Shown here piece after piece: positions 8,580-16,898 of a stretch of DNA of 64,000 bases. The first letter of the stretch is position 1. Every line of letters starts with the position of its first letter. This stretch comes from Pseudomonas argentinensis. GTDB taxonomy: Bacteria; Pseudomonadota; Gammaproteobacteria; Pseudomonadales; Pseudomonadaceae. The notes under the pieces were generated by a model. That model saw nothing but the letters and a program-made list of their open reading frames with translations. It was not told the origin of the DNA and made no database searches. The translations under genes were made by a program, and so were the position numbers. The DNA is taken from positions 3,968,001-4,032,000 of the forward strand of contig NZ_CP056087.1 of assembly GCF_001839655.2 (NCBI RefSeq), in the 5' to 3' direction.

Positions 8580-10289
8580 CTAGGTCTTGGCAGGCGTCTT
8601 CAACGCCTCGTCGCGCAGCTCGCGGCGCAGGATCTTGCCGACATTGGTCATCGGCAGCGACTCCCTGAACACGATCTGCCGCGGCACCTTGTAGCCGGTG
8701 AAGTTCTCCTTGCAGTAGGCCTTGAGCTCCTCGGCGGTCAGGCTGTCGTCACGCTTGACCACAAACAGCTTCACCGCTTCCCCGGACTTTTCGTCCGGCA
8801 CGCCGATGGCCGCGCAGCTGGCCACCTTGCTGTGGGCCATCACCACGTCCTCGATCTCGTTGGGGTACACGTTGAAACCGGAGACGATGATCATGTCCTT
8901 CTTGCGGTCGACGATGCGCACGAAGCCATCCTCGTCGATCACCGCGATATCGCCGGACTTGAACCAGCCCTCGTCGTCCAGCACCTCGGCGGTGGCCTCC
9001 GGGCGATTCCAGTAGCCCTTCATCACCTGCGGACCCTTGATGCACAGCTCGCCCCGCTCGCCCAGCGGCAGCTCGTTGCCGTCGTCATCGATGACCTTGA
9101 ACGCCGTGGCCGGCACCGGAATGCCGACGGTGCCCAGCCGTGCCCGCTCGCCATAGGGGTTGGCACTGGCGATGGGCGAGGTTTCGGTGAGCCCATAGCC
9201 TTCCACCACCGCGCAGCCGGTCAGGCGCTGCCAACGCTCGGCGGTGGCCTTGACCAGCGCCGTGCCGCCTGAGTTGGTGACCTTGAGGTGGCTGAAGTCG
9301 AGCTTGTCGAAATCCGGATGATCCATGAGCGCCACGAACAGGGTGTTGAGCCCCAGCAGCGCGGAGAATTCCCATTTCCCCAACTCCTTGATGAAGCCGG
9401 GAATGTCCCGCGGGTTGGTGATCAGCACGTTGTGGTTGCCGTTGACCATCATGCACATGCAATTCACGGTAAAGGCATAGATGTGGTACAGCGGCAGCGG
9501 CGCGATCATCACCTCCTGGCCACGCTTCATCAGCGACGAGCCGTCGGGGCCGTGCTGCGACATGCAGGCATCGGCCTGCAGCATGTTGGCGATCAGGTTG
9601 GCGTGGGTGAGCATGGTGCCCTTGGCCACCCCGGTGGTGCCGCCGGTGTATTGCAGCACTGCAATGTCGTCCTGGGCCGCGCTGACCGGCCCCAGGCCGA
9701 GCCGCGCGCCATCGGCCAGCACCTGCTTGAACGACAGCGCCTGGGGCAGATGGTAGGCGGGCACCATCTTCTTGACCTTCTTGACCACGGTGTTGACCAG
9801 CCAGCCCTTGAGGGTGGGCAACAGATCGCCCATGCGCGCTTCGATCAGATACTCGATCTGGCTGTCGGGCAGCACCTCCTGCACCAACCTGCCGAACATG
9901 TTCAGGTACACCAGGGCGCGCACGCCGGCGTCCTTGAACTGGTGGCGCATCTCGCGGGCGGTGTACAGCGGGTTGGTGTTGACCACGATCAGCCCGGCGC
10001 GCATCGCCCCGAACACGGCGATCGGATACTGCAGCACGTTGGGCATCTGCACGGCGATGCGGTCACCGGGTTGCAGGTCGGTGCGCTGCTGCAGGTAGGC
10101 GGCGAAGGCGGCGGACAGCCTGTCCAGCTCGCCGTAGCTCAGCGTCTTGCCCAGATTGCTGAACGCGGGGCGGTCGGCAAAGGTCTTGCAGGAGCGTTCG
10201 AACACCTCGACCACCGACTGGTAGGCGTCCATGTCGATGTCGTTGGCCACGCCGGGGGCGCGTTTGTCGTTCCAGAAATCGGGCTGCAT
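8580..10289 (-). CDS. fadD2: Long-chain fatty acid-CoA ligase (FadD2)
   Basis: A 569-residue paralogue of FadD1 with the same ANL motifs (YTGGTTGVAKGTMLTH, GYGLTETSP, SGDIAVIDEDGFVRIVDRKKDMI, catalytic Lys in NVGKILRREL). The reading frame stays open to 10550, but homology with FadD1 starts at MQPDFWNDKRAPGVANDI, so the ATG at 10289, preceded by AAGGGATAACAAC, is taken as the start. It lies upstream of fadD1 in the same direction and divergent from the lipase gene. In P. aeruginosa the two enzymes differ in chain-length use and growth phase; that is family knowledge and is not visible here. Confidence 0.94.
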   Translation of the reverse strand: MQPDFWNDKRAPGVANDIDMDAYQSVVEVFERSCKTFADRPAFSNLGKTLSYGELDRLSAAFAAYLQQRTDLQPGDRIAVQMPNVLQYPIAVFGAMRAGLIVVNTNPLYTAREMRHQFKDAGVRALVYLNMFGRLVQEVLPDSQIEYLIEARMGDLLPTLKGWLVNTVVKKVKKMVPAYHLPQALSFKQVLADGARLGLGPVSAAQDDIAVLQYTGGTTGVAKGTMLTHANLIANMLQADACMSQHGPDGSSLMKRGQEVMIAPLPLYHIYAFTVNCMCMMVNGNHNVLITNPRDIPGFIKELGKWEFSALLGLNTLFVALMDHPDFDKLDFSHLKVTNSGGTALVKATAERWQRLTGCAVVEGYGLTETSPIASANPYGERARLGTVGIPVPATAFKVIDDDGNELPLGERGELCIKGPQVMKGYWNRPEATAEVLDDEGWFKSGDIAVIDEDGFVRIVDRKKDMIIVSGFNVYPNEIEDVVMAHSKVASCAAIGVPDEKSGEAVKLFVVKRDDSLTAEELKAYCKENFTGYKVPRQIVFRESLPMTNVGKILRRELRDEALKTPAKT

Positions 10290-10440
10290 TGTTGTTATCC
10301 CTTGTTTTCCGAAGGTGCGTGAGGTCACCCGAACGAAGTTAGCAGCCGGCCAGAGCCTGGCAAAGCCACAATCAATACCGTGAATTTCAGCACCTGCAGG
10401 GTCTACAATGCCTGGCACTTGGCGGCTAAAGGACTTTGCC

Positions 10441-11403
10441 ATGCAGCACCGCAGCTTCTGGCTCGATAGCAGTGACGGCGTGCCTCTGTACGTCAACCAC
10501 TGGCACGCCCAGCAGGAGCCCAGGGCCGTGGTGATGCTCGCCCACGGCATGGCCGAGCACAGTGGCCGCTACGCACGTTTTGGCGAGGCGCTGGTCGCCG
10601 CCGGCCTCGAGCTCTACGCCCTCGACCACCGCGGCCACGGGCAGACTGCCCGGCAGGGCCTGCTCGGCCATTTCGCCGACGAGAACGGCTGGAACCATGT
10701 GGTTGGCGACCTCTCCGTCCTCAACCATCATATTCGCCATCAGCGGCCGCAGACGCCGATCATCCTGTTCGGCCACAGCATGGGCAGCTTCATCGCCACC
10801 GCCTACCTGATGCACCACAGCAGCAGTGTGCAGGGCGCCATTCTCAGCGGCTCCAACCACGGCAAGCTGGGCACCTACCGGGCGGCGGCGCTGGTTGCCC
10901 GTTTCGAGCGCTGGCGCCAGGGCGCGGCCGGGCGCAGCGCGCTGATCCACTGGCTGTCGTTCGGTTCTTTCAACAAGGCCTTTGCACCTGCGCGCACGCC
11001 GTTCGACTGGCTCAGCCGTGACAACGACGAAGTCGATCGTTACATTGCCGACCCCCTGTGCGGTTTTCGCTGCACCAACGGGTTGTGGCTCGACCTGCTG
11101 GAGGGGTTGCAGCGCATCACCCCGCGCGCCTCGCTGAAACAGATCGCCCCGCAGTTGCCGATCCTGATCATCGGCGGTGACCATGATCCGGTCAGCCAGG
11201 GCCACGGCCTGCAACGCCTGGCCGATGCCTTGAGGCATGCAGGCCACAGCCGCACCACATTGAAACGCTATTCACAGGCCCGCCACGAACTGCTCAACGA
11301 GCTGAACCGCGACGAGGTCACCCGCGACCTGATCGACTGGCTGGAACAGACGCTCTCGCAGCCCCAGCAGCGACCTTCACATCCTCAGGAATCCACCCTA
11401 TGA
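10441..11403 (+). CDS. Alpha/beta hydrolase, monoacylglycerol lipase / lysophospholipase type
   Basis: A 320-residue Hydrolase_4-family enzyme. Visible are the oxyanion motif LAHGMAEHSGRYARF near residue 38, the nucleophile elbow GHSMGS near 117, the acid in GGDHDPV near 243 and the catalytic His in ARHELLNE near 281. It is expected to release fatty acid from monoacylglycerols or lysophospholipids, feeding FadD2/FadD1 encoded on the other side of a shared 150-bp divergent promoter region. Its stop overlaps the phaJ1 start (ATGA at 11400-11403), so the two are translationally coupled. Orthologue position matches PA3301. Confidence 0.88.
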   Translation: MQHRSFWLDSSDGVPLYVNHWHAQQEPRAVVMLAHGMAEHSGRYARFGEALVAAGLELYALDHRGHGQTARQGLLGHFADENGWNHVVGDLSVLNHHIRHQRPQTPIILFGHSMGSFIATAYLMHHSSSVQGAILSGSNHGKLGTYRAAALVARFERWRQGAAGRSALIHWLSFGSFNKAFAPARTPFDWLSRDNDEVDRYIADPLCGFRCTNGLWLDLLEGLQRITPRASLKQIAPQLPILIIGGDHDPVSQGHGLQRLADALRHAGHSRTTLKRYSQARHELLNELNRDEVTRDLIDWLEQTLSQPQQRPSHPQESTL

Positions 11404-11870
11404 CGCAAAGCAGCAATACCCCGTACGAAGCCCTGGAAGTCGGCCAGACCGCCAGCTACAGCAAGGCCGTGGAAGAGCGCGACATCCTGCTGTTCGCCGC
11501 CGTCTCCGGTGACCACAACCCGGTGCACCTGGACGCCGAATATGCGGCCACCACCCTGTTCAAGGAGCGCATCGCCCACGGCATGTTCAGCGGCGCGCTG
11601 ATCAGTGCGGCGGTGGCCTGTACCCTGCCGGGCCCGGGCACCATCTACGTGGGCCAGCAGATGAGCTTCCAGAAGCCGGTCAAACTCGGCGACACCCTGA
11701 CCGTACGCCTGGAAATTCTCGAGAAGCTGCCAAAATTCCGCGTGCGTATCGCCACCCGCGTGTTCAACCAGCACGACGAACTGGTGGTCGACGGCGAAGC
11801 TGAAATCATCGCGCCACGTAAAGCCCTTACCGTCGAGCTGGCCACCCTGCCGCCGATCAGCATCGGCTGA
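11400..11870 (+). CDS. phaJ1: (R)-specific enoyl-CoA hydratase, MaoC family
   Basis: 156 residues, the same length as P. aeruginosa PhaJ1 and closely similar to it by recall. The hydratase-2 motif with catalytic Asp and His is present as FAAVSGDHNPVHLD (residues about 31-44), followed by FKERIAHGMFSGALIS. It hydrates trans-2-enoyl-CoA from beta-oxidation to (R)-3-hydroxyacyl-CoA, the precursor of polyhydroxyalkanoate. ATGA overlap with the upstream lipase and proximity to the fadD pair make a small fatty acid to PHA-precursor neighbourhood. Function confident. Confidence 0.93.
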   Translation: MTQSSNTPYEALEVGQTASYSKAVEERDILLFAAVSGDHNPVHLDAEYAATTLFKERIAHGMFSGALISAAVACTLPGPGTIYVGQQMSFQKPVKLGDTLTVRLEILEKLPKFRVRIATRVFNQHDELVVDGEAEIIAPRKALTVELATLPPISIG

Positions 11871-11918
11871 TTTTTTGCAGCCTTAGAACCTGTTCACGAT
11901 CTCTAGCTGGACGTAGAC

Positions 11919-11993
11919 GTAGGGTGGACAACGCTTTTTTGTCCACCATTACAAGTGCGAAACGGTGGACGGATGAAGCGTCGTCCACCCTAC
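11919..11993. repeat. GTAGGGTGGAC palindromic repeat, copy 1
   Basis: 75-bp imperfect palindrome with ends GTAGGGTGGACAACGC and GCGTCGTCCACCCTAC. A second copy at 12691-12766 lies in the opposite orientation, so the pair flanks the DUF1993 gene. Could fold as a long hairpin and act as a terminator or mRNA stabiliser. Confidence 0.75.
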
Positions 11994-12021
11994 AAAAGGC
12001 CACTGAGGCCATAGATAGTCC

Positions 12022-12084
12022 GTAGGATGGGTGAAACCCATCACCGGATCGATGGGTTTCACCTACGCCGCCCGACCCATCCTG
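12022..12084. repeat. GTAGGATGGGTGAAACCC palindromic repeat
   Basis: Inverted repeat with arms GTAGGATGGGT / ACCCATCCTGC and an inner GTGAAACCCATC / GATGGGTTTCAC hairpin, directly upstream of the DUF1993 gene. Distinct in sequence from the neighbouring GTAGGGTGG element. Confidence 0.7.
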
Positions 12085-12120
12085 CGATTTCATACAACGT
12101 ACATTTTTCTGGAGCCTTCC

Positions 12121-12627
12121 ATGCCACTGTCCATGCATTCCATTTCCATCCCGGTATTCACTCGCCAGCTGACCAACCTGTCGACCATCCTCGGCATCGC
12201 TGCGGCCAACGCCGAAGCCCGCAAGATCGAGCAGAGCGTGTTGCTCGCCTCGCGCCTGGCGCCGGACATGTTCCCGCTCAGCCGCCAGGTGCAGATCGCC
12301 TGTGACACCGTCAAGGCCGGTGCAGCCCTGCTGGCCGGCGTCGAGGCGCCGAGCCATGCCGATGACGAAACCAGCTTCGCCGAGCTGCAGGCACGCATCG
12401 CCAAGACACTGGAGTTCGTGCAGGGCATCAGCGCCGCCCAGCTCGACGGCAGCGAAGACCGCACCGTGACCCTCAAGCGCCGTGACAAGGAAACCCACTT
12501 CCAGGGTCAGGCCTTCCTGCTCGATCACGTGCTGCCGAACCTGTATTTCCACATCACCACCACCTACGCCATCCTGCGCCACAACGGCGTGGAGCTGGGT
12601 AAGCGCGACTTTCTCGGCACCCGCTGA
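12121..12627 (+). CDS. DUF1993 family protein
   Basis: 168 residues, matching the DUF1993 family of small helical proteins that resemble DinB-like four-helix bundles; biochemical role unknown. Conserved features seen are the N-terminal SISIPVFTRQLTNLSTIL, a middle acidic helix and LPNLYFHITTTYAILRHNGVELGKRDFLG at the C-terminus. The ATG at 12121 has GGAG six bases upstream; the open frame extends to 12031 only through the upstream palindrome. It corresponds in position to PA3303 and is flanked on both sides by palindromic repeats. Confidence 0.85.
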   Translation: MPLSMHSISIPVFTRQLTNLSTILGIAAANAEARKIEQSVLLASRLAPDMFPLSRQVQIACDTVKAGAALLAGVEAPSHADDETSFAELQARIAKTLEFVQGISAAQLDGSEDRTVTLKRRDKETHFQGQAFLLDHVLPNLYFHITTTYAILRHNGVELGKRDFLGTR

Positions 12628-13026
12628 GGGCTCTCGCAGTATCCAGTGATACCGTGTGAAGCCACTGCTACAAGGCGCAAGCGGCCTGTCGTAGGGTGGA
12701 CGACGCCCCATCCGTCCACCGCTCTGCGATCGCAATGGTGGATGAAAAGAGCGTCATCCACCCTACATCTAGCGAACGGCTGCACCCGCCAATTAGCAGG
12801 CAAAAACGTATCGAGGCGCCCAGTGACCTCTTGGTGCATGCCCGTCGGCATCGCACCAAGACAGGTCAAATCTGTTCATTTCACACAACCATAATCCCCA
12901 TAAAAAGCCGAAAAACCTCGTTTCATTGTGCACATCGCACAACCCGCACTGTACGTGCTGCCAAACCGATCAGTTGGCACGTGGCCTGCTATATCCCTGG
13001 CTTCCCTCATCCTGTGGAGCCAGGCC
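12628..13026 (+). promoter_or_regulatory. codB control region with sigma-54 promoter and a long palindrome
   Basis: 399 bp without a gene. It holds palindromic repeat copy 2 (12691-12766), a near-perfect inverted repeat at 12830-12860 (CTTGGTGC-ATGCC, loop CGTC, then GGCAT-C-GCACCAAG; one base of bulge), and a -24/-12 promoter match at 12974-12990 (TTGGCACGTGGCCTGCT, with GG and GC separated by exactly ten bases). Transcription would start near 13001, about 25 bp before the codB ATG. The palindrome sits about 115-145 bp upstream of the -24 box, a normal place for a bacterial enhancer binding protein. Confidence 0.7.
12691..12766. repeat. GTAGGGTGGAC palindromic repeat, copy 2
   Basis: 76-bp imperfect palindrome, reverse-complement relative of the copy at 11919-11993 (shared GGTGGACGGATG...GCGTCGTCCACCCTAC). 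It lies 63 bp after the DUF1993 stop. Confidence 0.75.
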
Positions 13027-14298
13027 ATGACCCATCCCACCAGCGACAGCGACTACCCCTTGAGCGAAGTGCCGGCCGGCGCCCGCAAGGGGCTGTTCTC
13101 CACCTCGATCATGCTGTTCTCCTTCACCTTCTTCACCGCCACCATGTTCGCCGGCGGCAAGATCGGCATGGCCTTCGACTTCACCACGCTGATCTGGGCG
13201 GCGATCATCGGCAACCTGCTGCTCGGCGCCTACGCCGCGGTGCTGGGCCTGATCGCCTGCCGCAGCGGCCTCAACTCGGTGCTGATGGGCCGCTTCTGCT
13301 TTGGCGAGGCCGGCAGCAAGCTCTCCGACGTGTTGCTCGGCTTCACCCAGATCGGCTGGTACGCCTGGGGCACCGCCACGGTGGCCATCGTGCTGGTGAA
13401 GATTCTTGGCCTGCCTCAGGGTCTGACCATCCCCCTGATGGTGCTGTTCGGCTTCGGCTTTTGCCTCACTGCTTTCATCGGCTACAAGGGCCTGGATATC
13501 CTCTCGCGCATTTCCGTGCCGGCCATGCTCGCCCTGCTGGTCTGTTCGCTGTGGATCGCCACCGATGACATCGGCGGCCTGAGCGCGCTGATGGCCATCG
13601 AGCCGACCCAGAGCATGACCCTCAGCGTGGCCATCACCATGGTCTTCGGCACCTTCGTCAGCGGCGCCACCCAGGCCACCAACTGGACGCGCTTCGCCCG
13701 CACCGGACGCATCGCGGTGATCGCCAGCATGGTCGGCTTCTTCCTGGGCAACGGCCTGATGATCGTCGCCGGTGCCTATGGCGCCATCGTCTACCAGCAA
13801 CCGGACATCGTCGAAGTGCTGGTGCTGCAGGGCCTGTCCATGGCGGCGGTGGTGATGCTGTTCCTCAACCTGTGGACCACCCAGGACAACACCATCTACA
13901 ACTTCGCCGCCGCCGGCTGCAACCTGCTGCGCACCGGCCGGCGCAAGACGGTAACCCTGGTCGGCGCCGGCATCGGCACCCTACTGGCCATCGGCGGCAT
14001 GTACGAGCTGCTGATTCCCTTCCTGATCCTGCTCGGCTCGATCATCCCGCCGTTTGGCGGGGTGATCATGGCGGACTATTTCTACGGCCATAAGAGCCGC
14101 TACCCGCTGCTCGCCGAGGCGCGCATCCCGGCCTTCAACTGGGTCGGCCTCGGCGCCTACGGCGTCGGCGCGCTGTGCGCCTACCTCTCGCCCTGGGTTG
14201 CGCCACTGGTGGGCATCGCCGTCGCTGCCGTGGTGTACATCGCCCTGTTCGAGGCGAAGAAAGTCTTCTCTGCACGTGGCGTGGTCGCCCGCGCATGA
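13027..14298 (+). CDS. codB: Cytosine permease, NCS1 family (CodB)
   Basis: A 423-residue inner membrane nucleobase:cation symporter of the NCS1/CodB class with about twelve hydrophobic segments. Recognisable stretches are SFTFFTATMFAGGKIGMAFD, the NCS1 motif around GATQATNWTRFARTGR, and IPPFGGVIMADYF near the C-terminus. The ATG at 13027 has GGAG seven bases upstream. Its stop overlaps the start of the PucR regulator by ATGA, and codA follows with a second ATGA overlap, so codB-pucR-codA is one coupled operon for cytosine uptake and deamination. The sigma-54 promoter in front suggests nitrogen control. Confidence 0.93.
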   Translation: MTHPTSDSDYPLSEVPAGARKGLFSTSIMLFSFTFFTATMFAGGKIGMAFDFTTLIWAAIIGNLLLGAYAAVLGLIACRSGLNSVLMGRFCFGEAGSKLSDVLLGFTQIGWYAWGTATVAIVLVKILGLPQGLTIPLMVLFGFGFCLTAFIGYKGLDILSRISVPAMLALLVCSLWIATDDIGGLSALMAIEPTQSMTLSVAITMVFGTFVSGATQATNWTRFARTGRIAVIASMVGFFLGNGLMIVAGAYGAIVYQQPDIVEVLVLQGLSMAAVVMLFLNLWTTQDNTIYNFAAAGCNLLRTGRRKTVTLVGAGIGTLLAIGGMYELLIPFLILLGSIIPPFGGVIMADYFYGHKSRYPLLAEARIPAFNWVGLGAYGVGALCAYLSPWVAPLVGIAVAAVVYIALFEAKKVFSARGVVARA

Positions 14299-15536
14299 GC
14301 CTGAGCGTCGCCGACGTACTGACCCTGCCCGGCCTGCAGGCGCTGCGCCTGCGCGCCGGCCAGGCGGCCTTGGGCAACCCGGTGCGCTGGCCCTACGTGG
14401 CCGAGAACGCGGACATCGCCGACTGGGTGATGGGCGGCGAGCTGGTATTCGTTACCGGCATCAACCATCCGCGTGATGAAGCCAACCTGCTGCTTCTGGT
14501 GCGCCAGGCGGTCGAACGGGCCACCGCCGGGCTGGTGATCCTCACCGGCGCCGAGTACATCCAGGCGATTCCGGCCAGCGTGATCGCCGAAGCCGAACGC
14601 CTGGGCCTGCCGCTGCTGGAACAGCCCTACGGGTTGAAGATGGTGGTGGTCACCCAGGCCATCGGCACGGCACTGGTACGACAGCAGATGCTCGGCAGCT
14701 CGCGCCAGCACGTGCTGGAGCAACTGCTGGAAGGCGACTACCAGTCCATCGATATCCTGCTGCAGCGCGCCGCCAGCCTCGATCTGCCACTGAACGTGCC
14801 GCGCCAGGTCGCCCTGCTGCGCCTGCAGAACAGCGAACAACTGTTCGACGGCGAGGCGGCCGCCAGTGGCGAACGCCTGCTGCGCGACGCCCGCCAGTGC
14901 CTGCAGCAACGCCTCGAGCAGTGCCTGCAGGCACTGGGTGACGCCCTGCCACTGATCGGCCAGGGCGAGCACTGGGTCGCCCTGCTGCCCTGCACGAACA
15001 ATCACGACGAACAACGCAATCGCACGCTGCTGAGCGAACTGCTCGGCGAGCTGGACGAGCGCCTGCAGCCGCAACGCGCGGTGCTCGGCCTCAGCACCGG
15101 CGGCCACCCTCCCCAGCGCTTCGCCCTCGCCCTCGGCCAGGCGCGCCAGGCACTGGTCGCCGCCCAGGCCTTTCCCGAGCGGCTGGGCTCGTGCAGCTTC
15201 AACGAACTGGGGGCGATCGAACTGCTCGCCGCGATCCGCGACCGCAGCCTGCTCGAGCGCTTCGTCGAGCGCACCCTGGGTCCGCTGATCGGCGATGATT
15301 CACGCCACGAGCCGGTGCTGATGCCGACCCTGGAAGCCTGGTTCTTCGAGAACGCCAACCTCGCCCTGGCCGCGCAACGCCTGGGCGTACACCGCAACAC
15401 CCTGAGCTACCGTGTACAACGTATCGAAGCGCTGACCGGCTGCTCGTTCGATGATCCTCACGACCGGCTCAATATCAGCATCGCCCTGCTGATCCGTCGC
15501 CTGTCGTCTCATAGCCTGCCAAGGAGTACCCCATGA
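14295..15536 (+). CDS. PucR-family transcriptional regulator
   Basis: 413 residues with the PucR layout: N-terminal purine catabolism regulator domain (SVADVLTLPGLQALRLRAG, VFVTGINHP), a central linker, and a C-terminal PucR-type helix-turn-helix (NLALAAQRLGVHRNTLSYRVQRIEALTG near residues 355-383). It sits between codB and codA with four-base overlaps at both ends (ATGA at 14295-14298 and 15533-15536). The codA ribosome binding site AAGGAG (15521-15526) lies inside its last codons. It probably senses a pyrimidine or purine nitrogen signal and controls this operon; that is inference. Confidence 0.9.
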   Translation: MSLSVADVLTLPGLQALRLRAGQAALGNPVRWPYVAENADIADWVMGGELVFVTGINHPRDEANLLLLVRQAVERATAGLVILTGAEYIQAIPASVIAEAERLGLPLLEQPYGLKMVVVTQAIGTALVRQQMLGSSRQHVLEQLLEGDYQSIDILLQRAASLDLPLNVPRQVALLRLQNSEQLFDGEAAASGERLLRDARQCLQQRLEQCLQALGDALPLIGQGEHWVALLPCTNNHDEQRNRTLLSELLGELDERLQPQRAVLGLSTGGHPPQRFALALGQARQALVAAQAFPERLGSCSFNELGAIELLAAIRDRSLLERFVERTLGPLIGDDSRHEPVLMPTLEAWFFENANLALAAQRLGVHRNTLSYRVQRIEALTGCSFDDPHDRLNISIALLIRRLSSHSLPRSTP

Positions 15537-16768
15537 ACATCGTCAACGCCCGCCTGCGTGGCCGCGAAGGTCTTTTCCACATTGCCCTGGACGGCGCACG
15601 GATTGCCGCCATCAGCGAGCAGCCGACGGTGGTGGGCGCCAGCGCAGGTGATCTCGATGCCGCCAGCAACCTGGTGGTCGCGCCCTTCGTCGAGCCGCAT
15701 ATTCATCTGGACGCCACCCTGACCGCCGGCGAGCCGGCCTGGAACATGAGCGGCACGCTGTTCGAAGGCATCGAGCGCTGGGCCGAGCGCAAGGCGCTGG
15801 TCACCCATGAAGACACCAAGAGCCGCGCCAGGAAGACCATCGATATGCTGGTCGACCATGGCATCCAGCACGTGCGCACCCACGTCGACGTCACCGACCC
15901 GAGCCTGGCTGCGCTGAAAGCGATGCTCGAAGTACGCGAGGAAACCCGCCACCTGATCGATTTGCAGATCGTCGCCTTTCCCCAGGAGGGCATCGAGTCC
16001 TACGCGGGCGGTCGCGCGCTGATGGAACAGGCCGTGGCGCTGGGTGCCGATGTGGTCGGCGGTATTCCGCACTTCGAGAACACCCGCGACCAGGGCGTCA
16101 GCTCGATCAAGTTCCTGATGGACCTGGCCGAGCGCACTGGTTGCCTGGTGGACGTGCACTGCGACGAGACCGACGACCCGCAGTCGCGCTTTCTCGAAGT
16201 GCTGGCCGAAGAAGCCCGGGTGCGCGGCATGGGCGCGCGGGTCACCGCCAGCCACACCGTGGCCATGGGCTCCTACGACAACGCCTACTGCTCCAAGCTG
16301 TTTCGCCTGCTGAAGATGAGCGGCATCAACTTCGTCTCCTGCCCCACCGAGAGCATCCACCTGCAGGGGCGCTTCGACAGCTACCCGAAACGCCGTGGCC
16401 TGACCCGCGTGGCCGAGATCGACCGCGCCGGCATGAACGTCTGCTTCGGCCAGGACTCCATCGTCGACCCCTGGTACCCGCTGGGCAACGGCAACATCCT
16501 GCGCATCCTCGAAGCCGGCCTGCATATCTGCCACATGCTCGGCTACGAAGACCTCAAGCGCAGCCTGGACCTGATCACCGACAACGGCGCCCGCACCCTG
16601 CACCTGGGTGAGCGCTACGGCATCGCAGTGGGTCGCCCGGCCAACCTGCTGATTCTCTCGGCGCCCGACGATTACGAGATGATCCGCACCCAGGGCCATG
16701 CCCTGGTCTCGGTGCGTCATGGGGAAGTGCTGATGCGCCGGACTCCGGCAAGCGTGCAGCGCGGCTGA
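15533..16768 (+). CDS. codA: Cytosine deaminase
   Basis: A 411-residue amidohydrolase-superfamily enzyme that converts cytosine to uracil and ammonia. Metal and catalytic motifs are in order: PHIHLDATL (HxH, near residue 59), VDVHCDETDD (near 206), the following ASHTVAMGSYD, and the Asp ligand in GQDSIVDPWYPLG near 310. Length equals that of the E. coli type. Start ATG at 15533, seven bases after AAGGAG. Last gene of the codB-pucR-codA operon; the released ammonia explains a nitrogen-responsive promoter. Confidence 0.95.
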   Translation: MNIVNARLRGREGLFHIALDGARIAAISEQPTVVGASAGDLDAASNLVVAPFVEPHIHLDATLTAGEPAWNMSGTLFEGIERWAERKALVTHEDTKSRARKTIDMLVDHGIQHVRTHVDVTDPSLAALKAMLEVREETRHLIDLQIVAFPQEGIESYAGGRALMEQAVALGADVVGGIPHFENTRDQGVSSIKFLMDLAERTGCLVDVHCDETDDPQSRFLEVLAEEARVRGMGARVTASHTVAMGSYDNAYCSKLFRLLKMSGINFVSCPTESIHLQGRFDSYPKRRGLTRVAEIDRAGMNVCFGQDSIVDPWYPLGNGNILRILEAGLHICHMLGYEDLKRSLDLITDNGARTLHLGERYGIAVGRPANLLILSAPDDYEMIRTQGHALVSVRHGEVLMRRTPASVQRG

Positions 16769-16782
16769 ACAATCGCCGCCCG

Positions 16783-16882
16783 TAGCCTGGCGTTGCGCGC
16801 AGCGATACCCGGGCTACGAAACCGTGGGAGGGGCTTTAGCCCCGATATGCCGTGGGGAGCTCGGGGCCAAAGCCCCTCCCAC
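16783..16882. repeat. REP-type repeats between codA and the efflux adaptor gene
   Basis: Two elements in tandem: 16783-16817 is a short copy of the GTAGCC...GGCTAC repeat also found at 8429-8503, and 16824-16882 is a hairpin with arms GTGGGAGGGGCTTTAGCCCC and GGGGCCAAAGCCCCTCCCAC. The second probably terminates or insulates the convergent codA and aaeA-like transcripts. Confidence 0.75.
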
Positions 16883-16898
16883 ATTGACCAAACGCGCC

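Noticed and set aside
12830..12860. NtrC binding site upstream of codB
   Set aside because: The half-sites read GGTGC...GCACC, the reverse of the GCAC...GTGC arrangement of NtrC boxes, so the palindrome is reported without naming the protein.
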